From: Nostoc desertorum CM1-VF14
Lineage (GTDB): Bacteria > Cyanobacteriota > Cyanobacteriia > Cyanobacteriales > Nostocaceae
Reading direction: 5' to 3'
Length of the DNA: 64,000 bases
NCBI GenBank assembly: GCA_019359245.1
Contig: JAHHHR010000044.1
Coordinates: 1-64,000 of the forward strand
The notes below the pieces were generated by a model that was not told the DNA's origin, did not search any database, and saw nothing but the letters and a program-made list of their open reading frames with translations. This document shows positions 53,688 to 61,641 of the stretch, piece after piece (within the stretch, counting starts at the first letter, position 1; the number at the start of each line of letters is the position of its first letter). Made by a program: the position numbers and the translations under genes.

Positions 53688-54413
53688 TTACGCTACCAAC
53701 CCCGAACGTAAAGCTCTCACAGCAGCTTGGGTACGGTCATCAGCACATAATTTATTCAAAATATTACGAACATGGGTCTTCACAGTACCAACTGTAATGT
53801 AGAGTTTCTCAGCAATTTGCCCATTGCTACACCCAGCTACAATCAATTCCAGGATTTCCAGCTCCCGTTGAGTTAGGGGGTATGTTTCCAAAACTTGCTC
53901 GTATTCTGACGCCAATGCCTCAATTTTTACAGTCTTCGGCGTTTTCTCAGAACTTTGGCTTTCTCCAGGAATACCTTGCCGCATCTTCTGCAATACCACG
54001 TTGGCAATTGCCGGATCAATCCAAGAATTACCGCCGTGAGTTGCTTGGATAGCGTCAGTTAATTTACTGATGCTTGTTTCTTTCATGTAATAAGAATCAG
54101 CACCTGCGGCGAAAGCTGCAAGTACAGCATCCTCTGTGTGATCCATTGTCAGGATCAAAATCTTGGTTGTCGTCTGTCCAGTTTCAGCTTGGTGGCGTTT
54201 GAATTTACGTGTGAGTTCAATGCCATCCATGTCAGGCAAACCAATATCCACAACAGCTACATCTGGCTTTGCCGTTTCTAAAAGTTTTAGTCCTTGGGTA
54301 GCATTTGCGGCCTCCCCAATTACTTTCAATGCACTGTGAGCCTGTAACGCTGCTCGTAGCCCCATTCGCGTTAAGTCATGATCTTCAATTAAAATAATGC
54401 TAATTTCACTCAT
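53688..54413 (-). CDS. NarL/LuxR-type response regulator
   Basis: DNA-binding response regulator of about 241 residues. The receiver reads IILIEDHDLTRMGLR, VAVVDIGLPDMDG (phospho-Asp), ILILTMDH and YYMKETS (Lys). The C-terminal HTH is LTQRELEILELIVAGCSNGQ and LYITVGTVKTHVRNILNKL. The ATG at 54413 (MSEISIIL) is chosen on homology. No cognate kinase is adjacent on this strand, though a two-component cluster begins 300 bases away. The target genes are unknown. Confidence 0.93.
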   Translation of the reverse strand: MSEISIILIEDHDLTRMGLRAALQAHSALKVIGEAANATQGLKLLETAKPDVAVVDIGLPDMDGIELTRKFKRHQAETGQTTTKILILTMDHTEDAVLAAFAAGADSYYMKETSISKLTDAIQATHGGNSWIDPAIANVVLQKMRQGIPGESQSSEKTPKTVKIEALASEYEQVLETYPLTQRELEILELIVAGCSNGQIAEKLYITVGTVKTHVRNILNKLCADDRTQAAVRALRSGLVA

Positions 54414-54723
54414 CGCTACACTCGCTCTTATGCTGTTTGCATCTTTCAATGTATTACTTTTTGTAAGCAGCTATCTTTTATTTTCCCAAACCAAAGATAG
54501 ATGATTTTCCAACCAGTCTGCATCCACCGATAGAAATAACAAGTATTCTATCTTTTCACATTTAGATAGAGGACATATCTAGCTGGAGATATATGGATAC
54601 TTACACAAAAGGTATGAAATATTAAGACTGATACAAAATTGCTCCTCCTTAGCTCAAAATTGAGCTTTCAGTTGCCATATTCCATTAGTAAATTACTATT
54701 ATCTTGTACAAAGCTTACAAAAA

Positions 54724-55283
54724 TGGACAAATTACAAAAGGTAAAAATTGCCTTACAAGAAAGTGAACGATGGTTTCGAGCGATTTTTAAGCAAACGTTT
54801 GGATTTATCGAATTGATACAGCTGATGGATATCCTTATAGAAGGGAATCAGACAGCTTTAAAATTTAGTGAAATTACTAGCAGCAAAGTAATTCATTGTG
54901 CTTTGTGGGAAACTTGTTGGTCTGACTTTTCAGGGGATGTGGAAGACCTCTCTTCTATAAGGGTAGAGGCTTTAAATTTTCGCCCAACCTTTGTAGAGAA
55001 GCTGGTTCAGAGTTTAGATGTTTTGTTGCTTTTTCCCCATAACGTGAAAATTCAGGCTCAATGGTGGGCAATTTTAAAAGAAATTCAAGCACAACTACAA
55101 AAGGTAATTACTCGTGCATCCACCATTTGGAAGCACAGATCACAAGTTAAAAGTTTCAGTAATCAAAGCCAAAAACTAATTTTTTTAATACCAAAAGGCT
55201 TAACAAGACTTGGTATTCTTTCTAGAGTTCACAAGAAGGGTTTGGTATTTTCCCAAACAGTGGAACACTGGAATCGCCAGTAA
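54724..55283 (+). pseudogene. PAS-domain fragment of a histidine kinase, decayed
   Basis: The stretch from MDKLQKVKIALQESERWF to SKVIHCALWETCWSDF is a degenerate PAS-type sequence of the form found N-terminal to cyanobacterial kinases (ERFRAIFEQTFxFI... NQTAL... LWE). The rest of the frame (to 55283) has no HisKA or HATPase and looks non-homologous. A frame begins at 54639 without a recognisable start signal. Probably a truncated remnant. Confidence 0.6.
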
Positions 55284-56009
55284 AAAAATAACACAGGTCT
55301 GGCGATCGCTAAGAAAATTATCGGAATTTCAGGAGGTAAGATGACTTCATCTGCACAAATCAGTATAATGAGTTACTTTTTTCTTTAACTGGTCTAATAA
55401 ATCTGATGAGTAGAACTACTCAAGCTCATAGCACGCAACAATGGTGTGGAACTCTCACCAATGACTGAGGACGGTCGCTTGCTGACTCAATTACAATTAT
55501 TTTAAGCTTAGTAAAGTATTTTATTTTACTTTATCTCAGCTATGTTTGCTGTCTTCAGGTCAATAGTTTTCAGTTTGTTAATTACTTACTAATTTTTGGG
55601 AATTATTGGTCATTTGCTTGGAGTTTAATTTTAATATTCTGGTAAATTAACCAGATTGAGAATACAACAGACTGAATTTAACCCAAGGAAATGCCAAAAA
55701 TAGTGATTAACATATTACTAATGGAGGGCAACGAAGTTGATGTGATGGATGTCAAAGAGGCATTCAATAAAGTGTAAGATTATTAATTGGTTTCTTAAAT
55801 TTAGCTAAAGATATTCTGAAGCTTTTGACTTTCCTTAACTTTGTAGAGGTTATAGTAACTCTTAACAAAGATTGGATATTATACAAAATGCCTTAGTCAA
55901 TAAAGTTACAGATTTTAGATATCTGAAAATTTTATATTATTTACTTAGATAATCTCAAAATAGGAATTGTTATACATCAACCTATGTTTAGCGGCAAAAA
56001 TAAAAACCG
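55284..56009. other. Intergenic region with a receiver-domain remnant
   Basis: At 55691-55777 a 28-codon frame with AAGGAA upstream reads MPKIVINILLMEGNEVDVMD and ends KEAFNKV. It resembles the first helix of an Rcp1-like response regulator (ILLVEDDEVDVMNVKRAF), but stops there. It looks like the stump of a lost gene. The rest of the spacer is AT-rich and shows nothing. Confidence 0.5.
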
Positions 56010-57305
56010 ATGGAAGAGACGCTGAAAATTTTGGTTGTAGATGATGAAGTAGACCGGATGGCAGTCCGTTGTGCCTTGACTCAAGCAGGTATTCAAATGG
56101 AACTATCTGAAGTAGGCGATAGCAGTGATGCGTTTTCTATTTTAAGCACTACTGCCCATGATTGTGTTTTCCTCGGCTATCGCTTACTAAACCAGGACAG
56201 ACTAAACTTAATTGATCAGCTACGTTCTTCAGGAATTAAAATTCCTTTAGTGGTTCTAATTGCTCAGGAAGATGAACTTGCTGTCGAACTACTGAAAGCT
56301 GGCGCTACAGACTATCTCTCTAAGTCTAGGATATCCCCAGAAAACTTGGCACAGGTTTTGCGGAGTGCGATTAGGGTTTATCGGGCTGAAATGCAGGCAG
56401 ATTTGGCAAAAGACCAGCTTAGAGAAAGTCATGAACAACTTATTCGTCAGAACCAAGAATTGGAGAGACAACAGCAACAGCTTCAAATGCAAAACTTCAA
56501 GTTATCGGAGGCATCACTGCTAAAATCGCATTTTTTGGCAACTATGTCCCACGAACTTAGAACGCCGATGAATGCGATTATTGGTTTTTCGCAAATACTA
56601 CTGCGTCCTAAGTTTGGTCAACTAACGCACCAACAAGCAGATATGGTTGAGCGAATCTTGAATAATGGGAAGCATTTGCTGGTGCTAGTCAATGAAGTTC
56701 TTGACTTTTCTAAGCTGGAGGCAGGACGATTAGCCTTAAAAGCGGAAATATTTGATGTATCAAAGGTAATAAATCTTGCTGTAGATGAAATGCGTTCTCT
56801 AGCTGACGCCAAAAACTTATCATTACTAGTACAAACCGATTTGCAAAATAGTTTGATATTTAATGATCCAGTTCGTGTGAAACAGATTTTAATTAATCTG
56901 CTTTCCAACGCCATTAAGTTCACAGAGTCTGGTGAGATTTCGGTAGAAGTTAAAGAACTACCTGCAAATCGAATGACAGTTATTGTTCGGGATACAGGTA
57001 TTGGCATAGCACCCAGAAATTTTAAACATATTTTTGAAGCATTTTGGCAAGTCGATCAAACTCTGACTCGGAAATATCCAGGTACAGGTCTGGGTTTGGC
57101 AATTGTAGATTCACTGGTGCGAATGATGGGCGGCAAAATCTTTCTTGAGAGCAAAGTAGGGGTTGGTTCAATGTTTAAAATTGAATTGCCGCGTCAAATC
57201 ACATTATCGGCTCTAGGAACCGATGATCTCCCTTTACAATTAGATAGGGATCGGTTTTTTTTCTCCGTTAAAAACCCACATCATTCGTCTTCGCAAGCTA
57301 GGTAA
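56010..57305 (+). CDS. Hybrid histidine kinase with a pseudo-receiver (REC-coiled coil-HisKA-HATPase)
   Basis: 431-residue sensor kinase. The N-terminal receiver-like domain keeps VVDDEVDR and the Lys in YLSKSR, but the phosphoacceptor position in CVFLGYRLLNQD is Gly56 instead of Asp. A coiled coil (about residues 128-165) leads into HisKA (LATMSHELRTPMNAII) and HATPase (NLLSNAIKF, DTGIGI, GTGLGLAIV). The kinase core is intact, so the domain may respond to another input. The next kinase gene follows by 69 bases. Confidence 0.92.
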   Translation: MEETLKILVVDDEVDRMAVRCALTQAGIQMELSEVGDSSDAFSILSTTAHDCVFLGYRLLNQDRLNLIDQLRSSGIKIPLVVLIAQEDELAVELLKAGATDYLSKSRISPENLAQVLRSAIRVYRAEMQADLAKDQLRESHEQLIRQNQELERQQQQLQMQNFKLSEASLLKSHFLATMSHELRTPMNAIIGFSQILLRPKFGQLTHQQADMVERILNNGKHLLVLVNEVLDFSKLEAGRLALKAEIFDVSKVINLAVDEMRSLADAKNLSLLVQTDLQNSLIFNDPVRVKQILINLLSNAIKFTESGEISVEVKELPANRMTVIVRDTGIGIAPRNFKHIFEAFWQVDQTLTRKYPGTGLGLAIVDSLVRMMGGKIFLESKVGVGSMFKIELPRQITLSALGTDDLPLQLDRDRFFFSVKNPHHSSSQAR

Positions 57306-57374
57306 TCATCAATAGGATATCCTAAATTTAAACTATAAATTACTTTTAAAAAAACTAATAAAAGTTGATAAATT

Positions 57375-58499
57375 ATGTCTGTAGCTGAAAATAATAGAAT
57401 TTATCGCATTCTCGCTGTTGACGATACTCTCGATAATCTCATTTTGGTTCAAGCAATTTTAGAAAGTGAGGGGTATGAAATTCATTTGGTTTCAGATGGA
57501 ATAAAAGCTTTGCGGCAAGTTGAACAATCTCCACCCGATCTGATTCTGTTAGATGTGATGATGCCAGGAATTGATGGTTATGAAGTCACACGTCGGATTA
57601 GGAATAACCCAGCAATTAGTTATATTCCAATCTTGCTGATTACTGCCTTTCACGAATCCAGTGTTGTCGAAGGTTTGGATGCTGGTGCTGACGATTTTAT
57701 TCGGAAACCATTTGATACTGATGAACTATTGGCAAGGGTGCGATCGCTGTTGCGTCTCAAGCACAGTCTAGACGAACAGCAAAAAATGGCCCGCCAACGC
57801 GAAGACTTTGTTTCTCGCCTAACTCATGATTTGCGAACTCCATTAGTAGCCGCTGATCGGATGTTGGGTTTATTTGAGATGGAAACATTCTGCAAAATTT
57901 CGCCAGAAATGAAACAGGCGATCGCAGTTATGATTCGCAGTAACCAAAATTTGATGGACATGGTAAACACCCTCCTAGAAGTCTATCGCTTCGAGGCAGG
58001 TAAAAAAACGTTGAATTGGGAGGAATGTGATTTACGTGAGATATCTCAAGAAGTAGTCAGTGAACTCAGCCCTCTAACTAGTGAAAAAGGGTTGATTATG
58101 AAAATAGATACCAGTGGGTTAGATCCACTGCGTAAAAACCCTGGTCTTATTATGGGCGATCGCTTGGAACTACGGCGGGTGATAAACAACCTGATTGCAA
58201 ATGCCATCAAATTTACAGACACAGGAGGCATCACAATCCGCATTTTTGAAACACCACCTAATTCAGAAAATCCAGATTCGGTAACAATCGAGATAGAAGA
58301 TACAGGATATGGGATTGCGCCTGAAGATCAGGCAACAATTTTCGAGCGATTTCGCCAAGGCAAACATAAACGCTCAGGTAGTGGTTTAGGGCTACATCTA
58401 TCGCACCGGATTATAGAAGCGCACGCAGGAACTATCCAGGTCACTTCTGAACTAGGTAAAGGTAGTCTGTTTACTATGCAACTACCTAAAAATATTTAA
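57375..58499 (+). CDS. Response regulator-histidine kinase fusion (REC-HisKA-HATPase)
   Basis: 374-residue protein with a canonical receiver (ILAVDDTLDN, LILLDVMMPGIDGYE, IRKPFD) joined to HisKA (FVSRLTHDLRTPLVAADRML) and HATPase (NLIANAIKF, DTGYGI, GSGLGLHLS). Unlike its upstream neighbour it keeps the phospho-Asp. It is probably in one operon with that gene. The layout resembles kinases that integrate another kinase's signal through the receiver. Confidence 0.94.
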   Translation: MSVAENNRIYRILAVDDTLDNLILVQAILESEGYEIHLVSDGIKALRQVEQSPPDLILLDVMMPGIDGYEVTRRIRNNPAISYIPILLITAFHESSVVEGLDAGADDFIRKPFDTDELLARVRSLLRLKHSLDEQQKMARQREDFVSRLTHDLRTPLVAADRMLGLFEMETFCKISPEMKQAIAVMIRSNQNLMDMVNTLLEVYRFEAGKKTLNWEECDLREISQEVVSELSPLTSEKGLIMKIDTSGLDPLRKNPGLIMGDRLELRRVINNLIANAIKFTDTGGITIRIFETPPNSENPDSVTIEIEDTGYGIAPEDQATIFERFRQGKHKRSGSGLGLHLSHRIIEAHAGTIQVTSELGKGSLFTMQLPKNI

Positions 58500-58537
58500 G
58501 TTATTCTCCTCCACATACATATTTCTCTGCTAGACTG

Positions 58538-58993
58538 CTAATCCTGACAAAGCTCCAAAGCTGAATAAGGGGCAAATTTCATTGCCAGCCCACGCTGAAT
58601 TATAGCCTCTAATTCCTCAAGCATATAAGGTTTGCTGATGTAATCATTAAATCCTGCTTTGAGGATACGCTCACGATCTTCCGTGCTAGCTAAAGCTGTG
58701 ACTGCTACCACTGGTATTTTGCAAGTCAGGGGTTCTTGCTTTAGAAGATGCACAACATCGATACCGCTAAGACCTGGTAACAAAATATCCAATAAGATTA
58801 AGTCTGGTTGATATTCTTTAGCCACCAGCACAGTTGTAGAACAATCTGTTTGGCAAATGAATCTATAACCCATTGACTCAAGAGCATAACTAATCAGCAG
58901 GAGACTATCATCATGGTCTTCCACTGCCAAAATCAAAGGCTGGTAAGAGTTTTGCTTCTTTTCATCACTCATGAATGAATGTGCCAAATACAT
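58538..58993 (-). CDS. Single-domain response regulator
   Basis: 151-residue receiver without output domain. Motifs: LAVEDHDDSL, LILLDILLPGLSG (phospho-Asp), VTALAS and YISKPYMLEEL. The ATG at 58993 has GGAG five bases upstream, better than the alternative ATG at 58972. It faces the REC-kinase gene tail to tail and probably belongs to the same signalling module. Confidence 0.92.
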   Translation of the reverse strand: MYLAHSFMSDEKKQNSYQPLILAVEDHDDSLLLISYALESMGYRFICQTDCSTTVLVAKEYQPDLILLDILLPGLSGIDVVHLLKQEPLTCKIPVVAVTALASTEDRERILKAGFNDYISKPYMLEELEAIIQRGLAMKFAPYSALELCQD

Positions 58994-59735
58994 CTCTTCT
59001 CCAGAAGATTTTATTAGGATTAATCGTCTTTAACTTGAGAGATACAGACGAGGCTTACCGCGAACAATACAATAGTGCTCAGTTAGGATTGACTTGTGTC
59101 TTACTTTTCTCTAATTGATAATTTTAATTCATGCAAAAATAGCTTAGGTAAGAAAACCTTAAGCTGAGAGTTTTAGCAGATACTTTTAGATTATACGCAA
59201 AATTACAGAAGATTTTCTCAATGAGTTGATAGTAACTTTGTCTACAACTGGCTATGCCTACGCAGAAATTTCTTTATAGATTATTAATATTCTATCTAGT
59301 ATTCTATGCTACAAAAATACCAATAATATAGAAGAATCAAACCTTAAGCTAGCAGATAACGAGGAAAGTAATAGTTAGGCTTTCAATAAAGCACAATTTA
59401 TCAGAAAATTAGTAAGTAGTCTAATTTAATCAAACGTAAAATATGAACTCTAGTTCGTAGTGGCTACGTAAGAATTCATAATAATAATTTTTAATAATTA
59501 ATTTAAAGTTTTGTTTATTGATCCTGATCTAGTTGTTAGCGATCGCAAGATTATCTTTATGAAAAAATCTCATAAATTACACTTATTTTTTCGCCACGCA
59601 ACACTCAAGTTAGCTTAATATTATCTCTTGGCTTTTTACGCCTCCAGTCGATTTTGTAAACATACTATAGACAGATGAACTAAAATTAAATTAATACTAA
59701 ATTATTTAGCTATATTAAACACTTGGTATACATAG
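58994..59735. other. Gene-poor AT-rich region upstream of an orphan terminator
   Basis: No convincing open frame. A promoter-like catactatag at about 59659 lies some 100 bases before the terminator at 59736-59764, so a transcript of that size may be made. Confidence 0.4.
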
Positions 59736-59764
59736 GGCGTGGCTTTTAGCCATGCCTTTTTTTT
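59736..59764 (+). terminator. Orphan rho-independent terminator 1
   Basis: An 8-bp stem ggcgtggc/gccatgcc (one GU pair) with loop ttttа-like ttta and eight Ts follows. No gene lies upstream on this strand for 1.2 kb, pointing to a small RNA. Confidence 0.7.
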
Positions 59765-59826
59765 AATAAGACCAAGCAACTAAAACATATAGATATAGCG
59801 GTTATCATTTTGGTATAATACAGTCT

Positions 59827-59881
59827 GAACCTCGCTCCAACCTGTCTTCTTGCTTAAGAAACTGGTTAGAGGTGAGGTTAA
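59827..59881. repeat. Extended imperfect inverted repeat
   Basis: Arms aacctcgctccaacc and ggttagaggtgaggtt form an imperfect hairpin with three paired blocks. No T tract follows on either strand. It may be a structured RNA element or a repeat. Confidence 0.45.
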
Positions 59882-59970
59882 AAAATCTACTTTATGCAAA
59901 CAAGAACTGCTATACTTAATAAAGTACTTAACTCTGCAATCTCTGAATTTAACCTTATATTAATATTAGG

Positions 59971-60195
59971 TTGCAAAATGTTTGTATTGATGATAGAGGA
60001 ATAGAAAATTTCATCCAACTCTATATAAGTTATTTTTATAAAATACCATCTATAAATAGACCAAGCAACAAAAAAGCACCACTACCATATATGGAGCAAT
60101 ATTCGTATCATTCTATGGATAGTAGAAATAACTATTTTACAAAGTTATTATTCAGCCTGTTAATGCCTGAAAAACGTGTATGTGCCCTGGAATAA
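59971..60195 (+). CDS. Doubtful 74-residue open frame ending in a terminator
   Basis: The frame reads MQNVCIDDRGIENFIQLYIS and later PYMEQYSYHSMDSRNNYFTK to RVCALE. It ends inside the loop of the terminator at 60185-60212. I recognise no family, and no strong ribosome-binding site precedes the start. A small RNA with this terminator is as likely as a protein. Confidence 0.25.
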   Translation: MQNVCIDDRGIENFIQLYISYFYKIPSINRPSNKKAPLPYMEQYSYHSMDSRNNYFTKLLFSLLMPEKRVCALE

Positions 60196-60212
60196 TAACC
60201 AGGGTTTTTTTT
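60185..60212 (+). terminator. Orphan rho-independent terminator 2
   Basis: Stem ccctgg (60185-60190) with ccaggg (60199-60204), then eight Ts. The best terminator in the region; no recognised gene lies upstream. Confidence 0.75.
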
Positions 60213-60220
60213 GATAAACT

Positions 60221-60251
60221 ACCCCTGGCTAACTTCGTTTGAGCTAGGGGT
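60221..60251. terminator. Hairpin next to orphan terminator 2
   Basis: Arms acccctggct (60221-60230) and agctaggggt (60242-60251) with one mismatch. The T tract is short, so it may be a repeat-derived palindrome or act on the opposite strand. Confidence 0.45.
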
Positions 60252-60399
60252 TTCTACATTCCCCAGCGTAGCCTGAGATTGTGGCGCACCTTTAGAGATA
60301 GTAAAAGAATATATACAGCCTCAGAAGGAGCCAAATAGTTGATGTTGTCAAAAATTCGACTGCCTTTGGCTGAAGAAGGGGAATTACAAGATTAGGTTA

Positions 60400-60550
60400 A
60401 ACCTACCGCAGTGAGTGAAGTAGAGCTATCCCTAAGCGAAGCTATGCCGCAGGCTTTACGGCATAGCAATTCTAAGAGACGCTACGCGTAGCTTCTCACA
60501 GGAGTACGCTTAGAGCGAGTCTGCGTTCGCGTAGCATCTCGCGTGTGGGG
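60400..60550. repeat. Cluster of Nostoc-type palindromic repeats
   Basis: Contains agagacgctacgcgtagctt, gcatagc-type and gcgttcgcgtagcatctcgcg palindromes, the same kind as near 46870. No coding sequence is visible. Confidence 0.6.
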
Positions 60551-60724
60551 TGCAATGATTGTGAGAATCATAATTAAATTATGCGGACATGATATGACGG
60601 TGGGTAAACTCACATATAATTAGTTGATTGCAAAATAATCATCAAACTTATGAGGTAATTGCATTAATACGGATTTGCTATAGCTTCACAGATGCGATTC
60701 TAATTGAGGGAATAAAGATGGATA

Positions 60725-60750
60725 CCCCTGGTGTTGACCGGGGGCTTTTT
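60725..60750 (+). terminator. Orphan rho-independent terminator 3
   Basis: Stem cccc-t-ggt (60725-60732) with acc-gggg (60737-60743), followed by cttttt. It ends the region upstream of the rtcB remnant; no gene is seen before it on this strand. Confidence 0.65.
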
Positions 60751-60775
60751 ATTTAGCTAAATGTCAATACCGGAC

Positions 60776-61122
60776 TCAACTGTGCCGCGCTATCATTTCT
60801 GCCTCAACCTGCACATCAATGACAGCTGGAATCGGTTTGTAGGCGGCGGATGCTTCTTCAATTCGGCGTTCTTGACGCAGGGTGATGCAGTCTACCCCAG
60901 TTAATCCCAGTTCCACCTCACTTTGAGATGCACCTCTGCGGTTGAGATCAAAGCGAGAACGAATCCTTCCCGCCCCATGTCAGGCAAAATGCTGGATTGC
61001 CTCTATCCACTATCGCGTACTAGTCCAGCATCGGGAACCAATTCTTTAGGCGCAAGTTTCCAGTTACCATCCATTGAACCACCTAAAAAGATGCGTTTGC
61101 TCTCCTGAGCAAGTTGTTGCAT
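60776..61122 (-). pseudogene. C-terminal remnant of an RtcB RNA ligase gene
   Basis: On the minus strand one frame reads HGAGRIRSRFDLNRRGA and then GVDCITLRQERRIEEASAAY, ending DVQVEAEMIARHS. The HGAGR motif carries the guanylylated His of RtcB, and GVDC...AAYKPI matches the family's C-terminus. A TGA codon stands exactly where the residue before the His should be, and the 5' piece (LAQESKRIFLGGSMDGNWKL) is in another frame. Only about a quarter of the gene remains. Confidence 0.65.
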
Positions 61123-61189
61123 TTTTACGATTTCTGTACTCTGCTACTGTAAAGAAATTTGAAGTTTAGCTAAAAACTTTTAAAATTCT

Positions 61190-61222
61190 CTAGACTCTCC
61201 ACTCGGCTAGAGAGTCTAGGAT
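61190..61222 (+). promoter_or_regulatory. MerR-family-type operator/promoter for copZ-copA
   Basis: A perfect 10-bp dyad, ctagactctc (61190-61199) and gagagtctag (61210-61219), spaced by 10 bases, lies between a tagact -35-like and a taggat -10-like hexamer about 20 bp apart. The long spacer with internal dyad is the hallmark of CueR/ZntR-type promoters. No merR-type gene is in the window. Confidence 0.55.
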
Positions 61223-61324
61223 AAATTCAAGGCGACTCTCAACCAGAAATTGCTGACTGTTGAAGGATATCTCCCAGTCATCCACTTTGGTTTAGCTAGC
61301 TTTTCCACTCTATCCCGTAAATCT

Positions 61325-61519
61325 ATGACTCTCCAACTCACAGTTCCCAACATGGCTTGTTCTGTTTGTGCAAGCACCATCACCAAAGCACTTCAGGCAG
61401 TCGATGCCAATGCTAGCATTCAGGCTGATCCAACAACCAAGCTTGTCAGTGTAGAAACTCAAGCATCAGAAACAGCCGTCAAGGAAGCGTTGGCTGCTGC
61501 TGGCTATCCAGTTGCCTAA
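61325..61519 (+). CDS. copZ: Copper chaperone CopZ (HMA domain)
   Basis: 64-residue heavy-metal-associated domain with the Cu(I) motif M-x-C-x-x-C in NMACSVCASTI. It shuttles Cu(I) to the CopA ATPase. The ATG at 61325 gives the standard ferredoxin-like fold (MTLQLTVPNMACSVCASTIT); the frame is open 25 codons further upstream without homology. copA follows 122 bases later with the same HMA type at its N-terminus. Confidence 0.93.
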   Translation: MTLQLTVPNMACSVCASTITKALQAVDANASIQADPTTKLVSVETQASETAVKEALAAAGYPVA

Positions 61520-61537
61520 AGAAAGGGGACTGAGAAC

Positions 61538-61626
61538 TAGGGACTGGGTATTAAGGAAAGGAAAGAACTATCCATTTGCCCTTTAACCTTTTCCCCTAGT
61601 TTCCAAGTCCCTATGCCCAGTCCCTA
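61538..61626 (+). repeat. Inverted repeat between copZ and copA
   Basis: A perfect 11-bp inverted repeat, tagggactggg (61538-61548) with cccagtcccta (61616-61626), with further partial pairings inside. Its ends flank the whole spacer and may modulate read-through from copZ to copA. Confidence 0.5.
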
Positions 61627-61641
61627 ATCTCTAATTCCAGT

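Noticed and set aside
59971..60195. A PatS-like or other heterocyst inhibitor peptide
   Set aside because: The frame has no RGSGR pentapeptide and ends inside a terminator; kept only as a doubtful open frame.
60711..60765. A 12-codon peptide gene overlapping orphan terminator 3
   Set aside because: The ATG frame lies inside the terminator stem, which explains the sequence by itself.
60923..61108. Plus-strand open frame of 61 codons
   Set aside because: It is antisense to the rtcB remnant and shows no protein family features.
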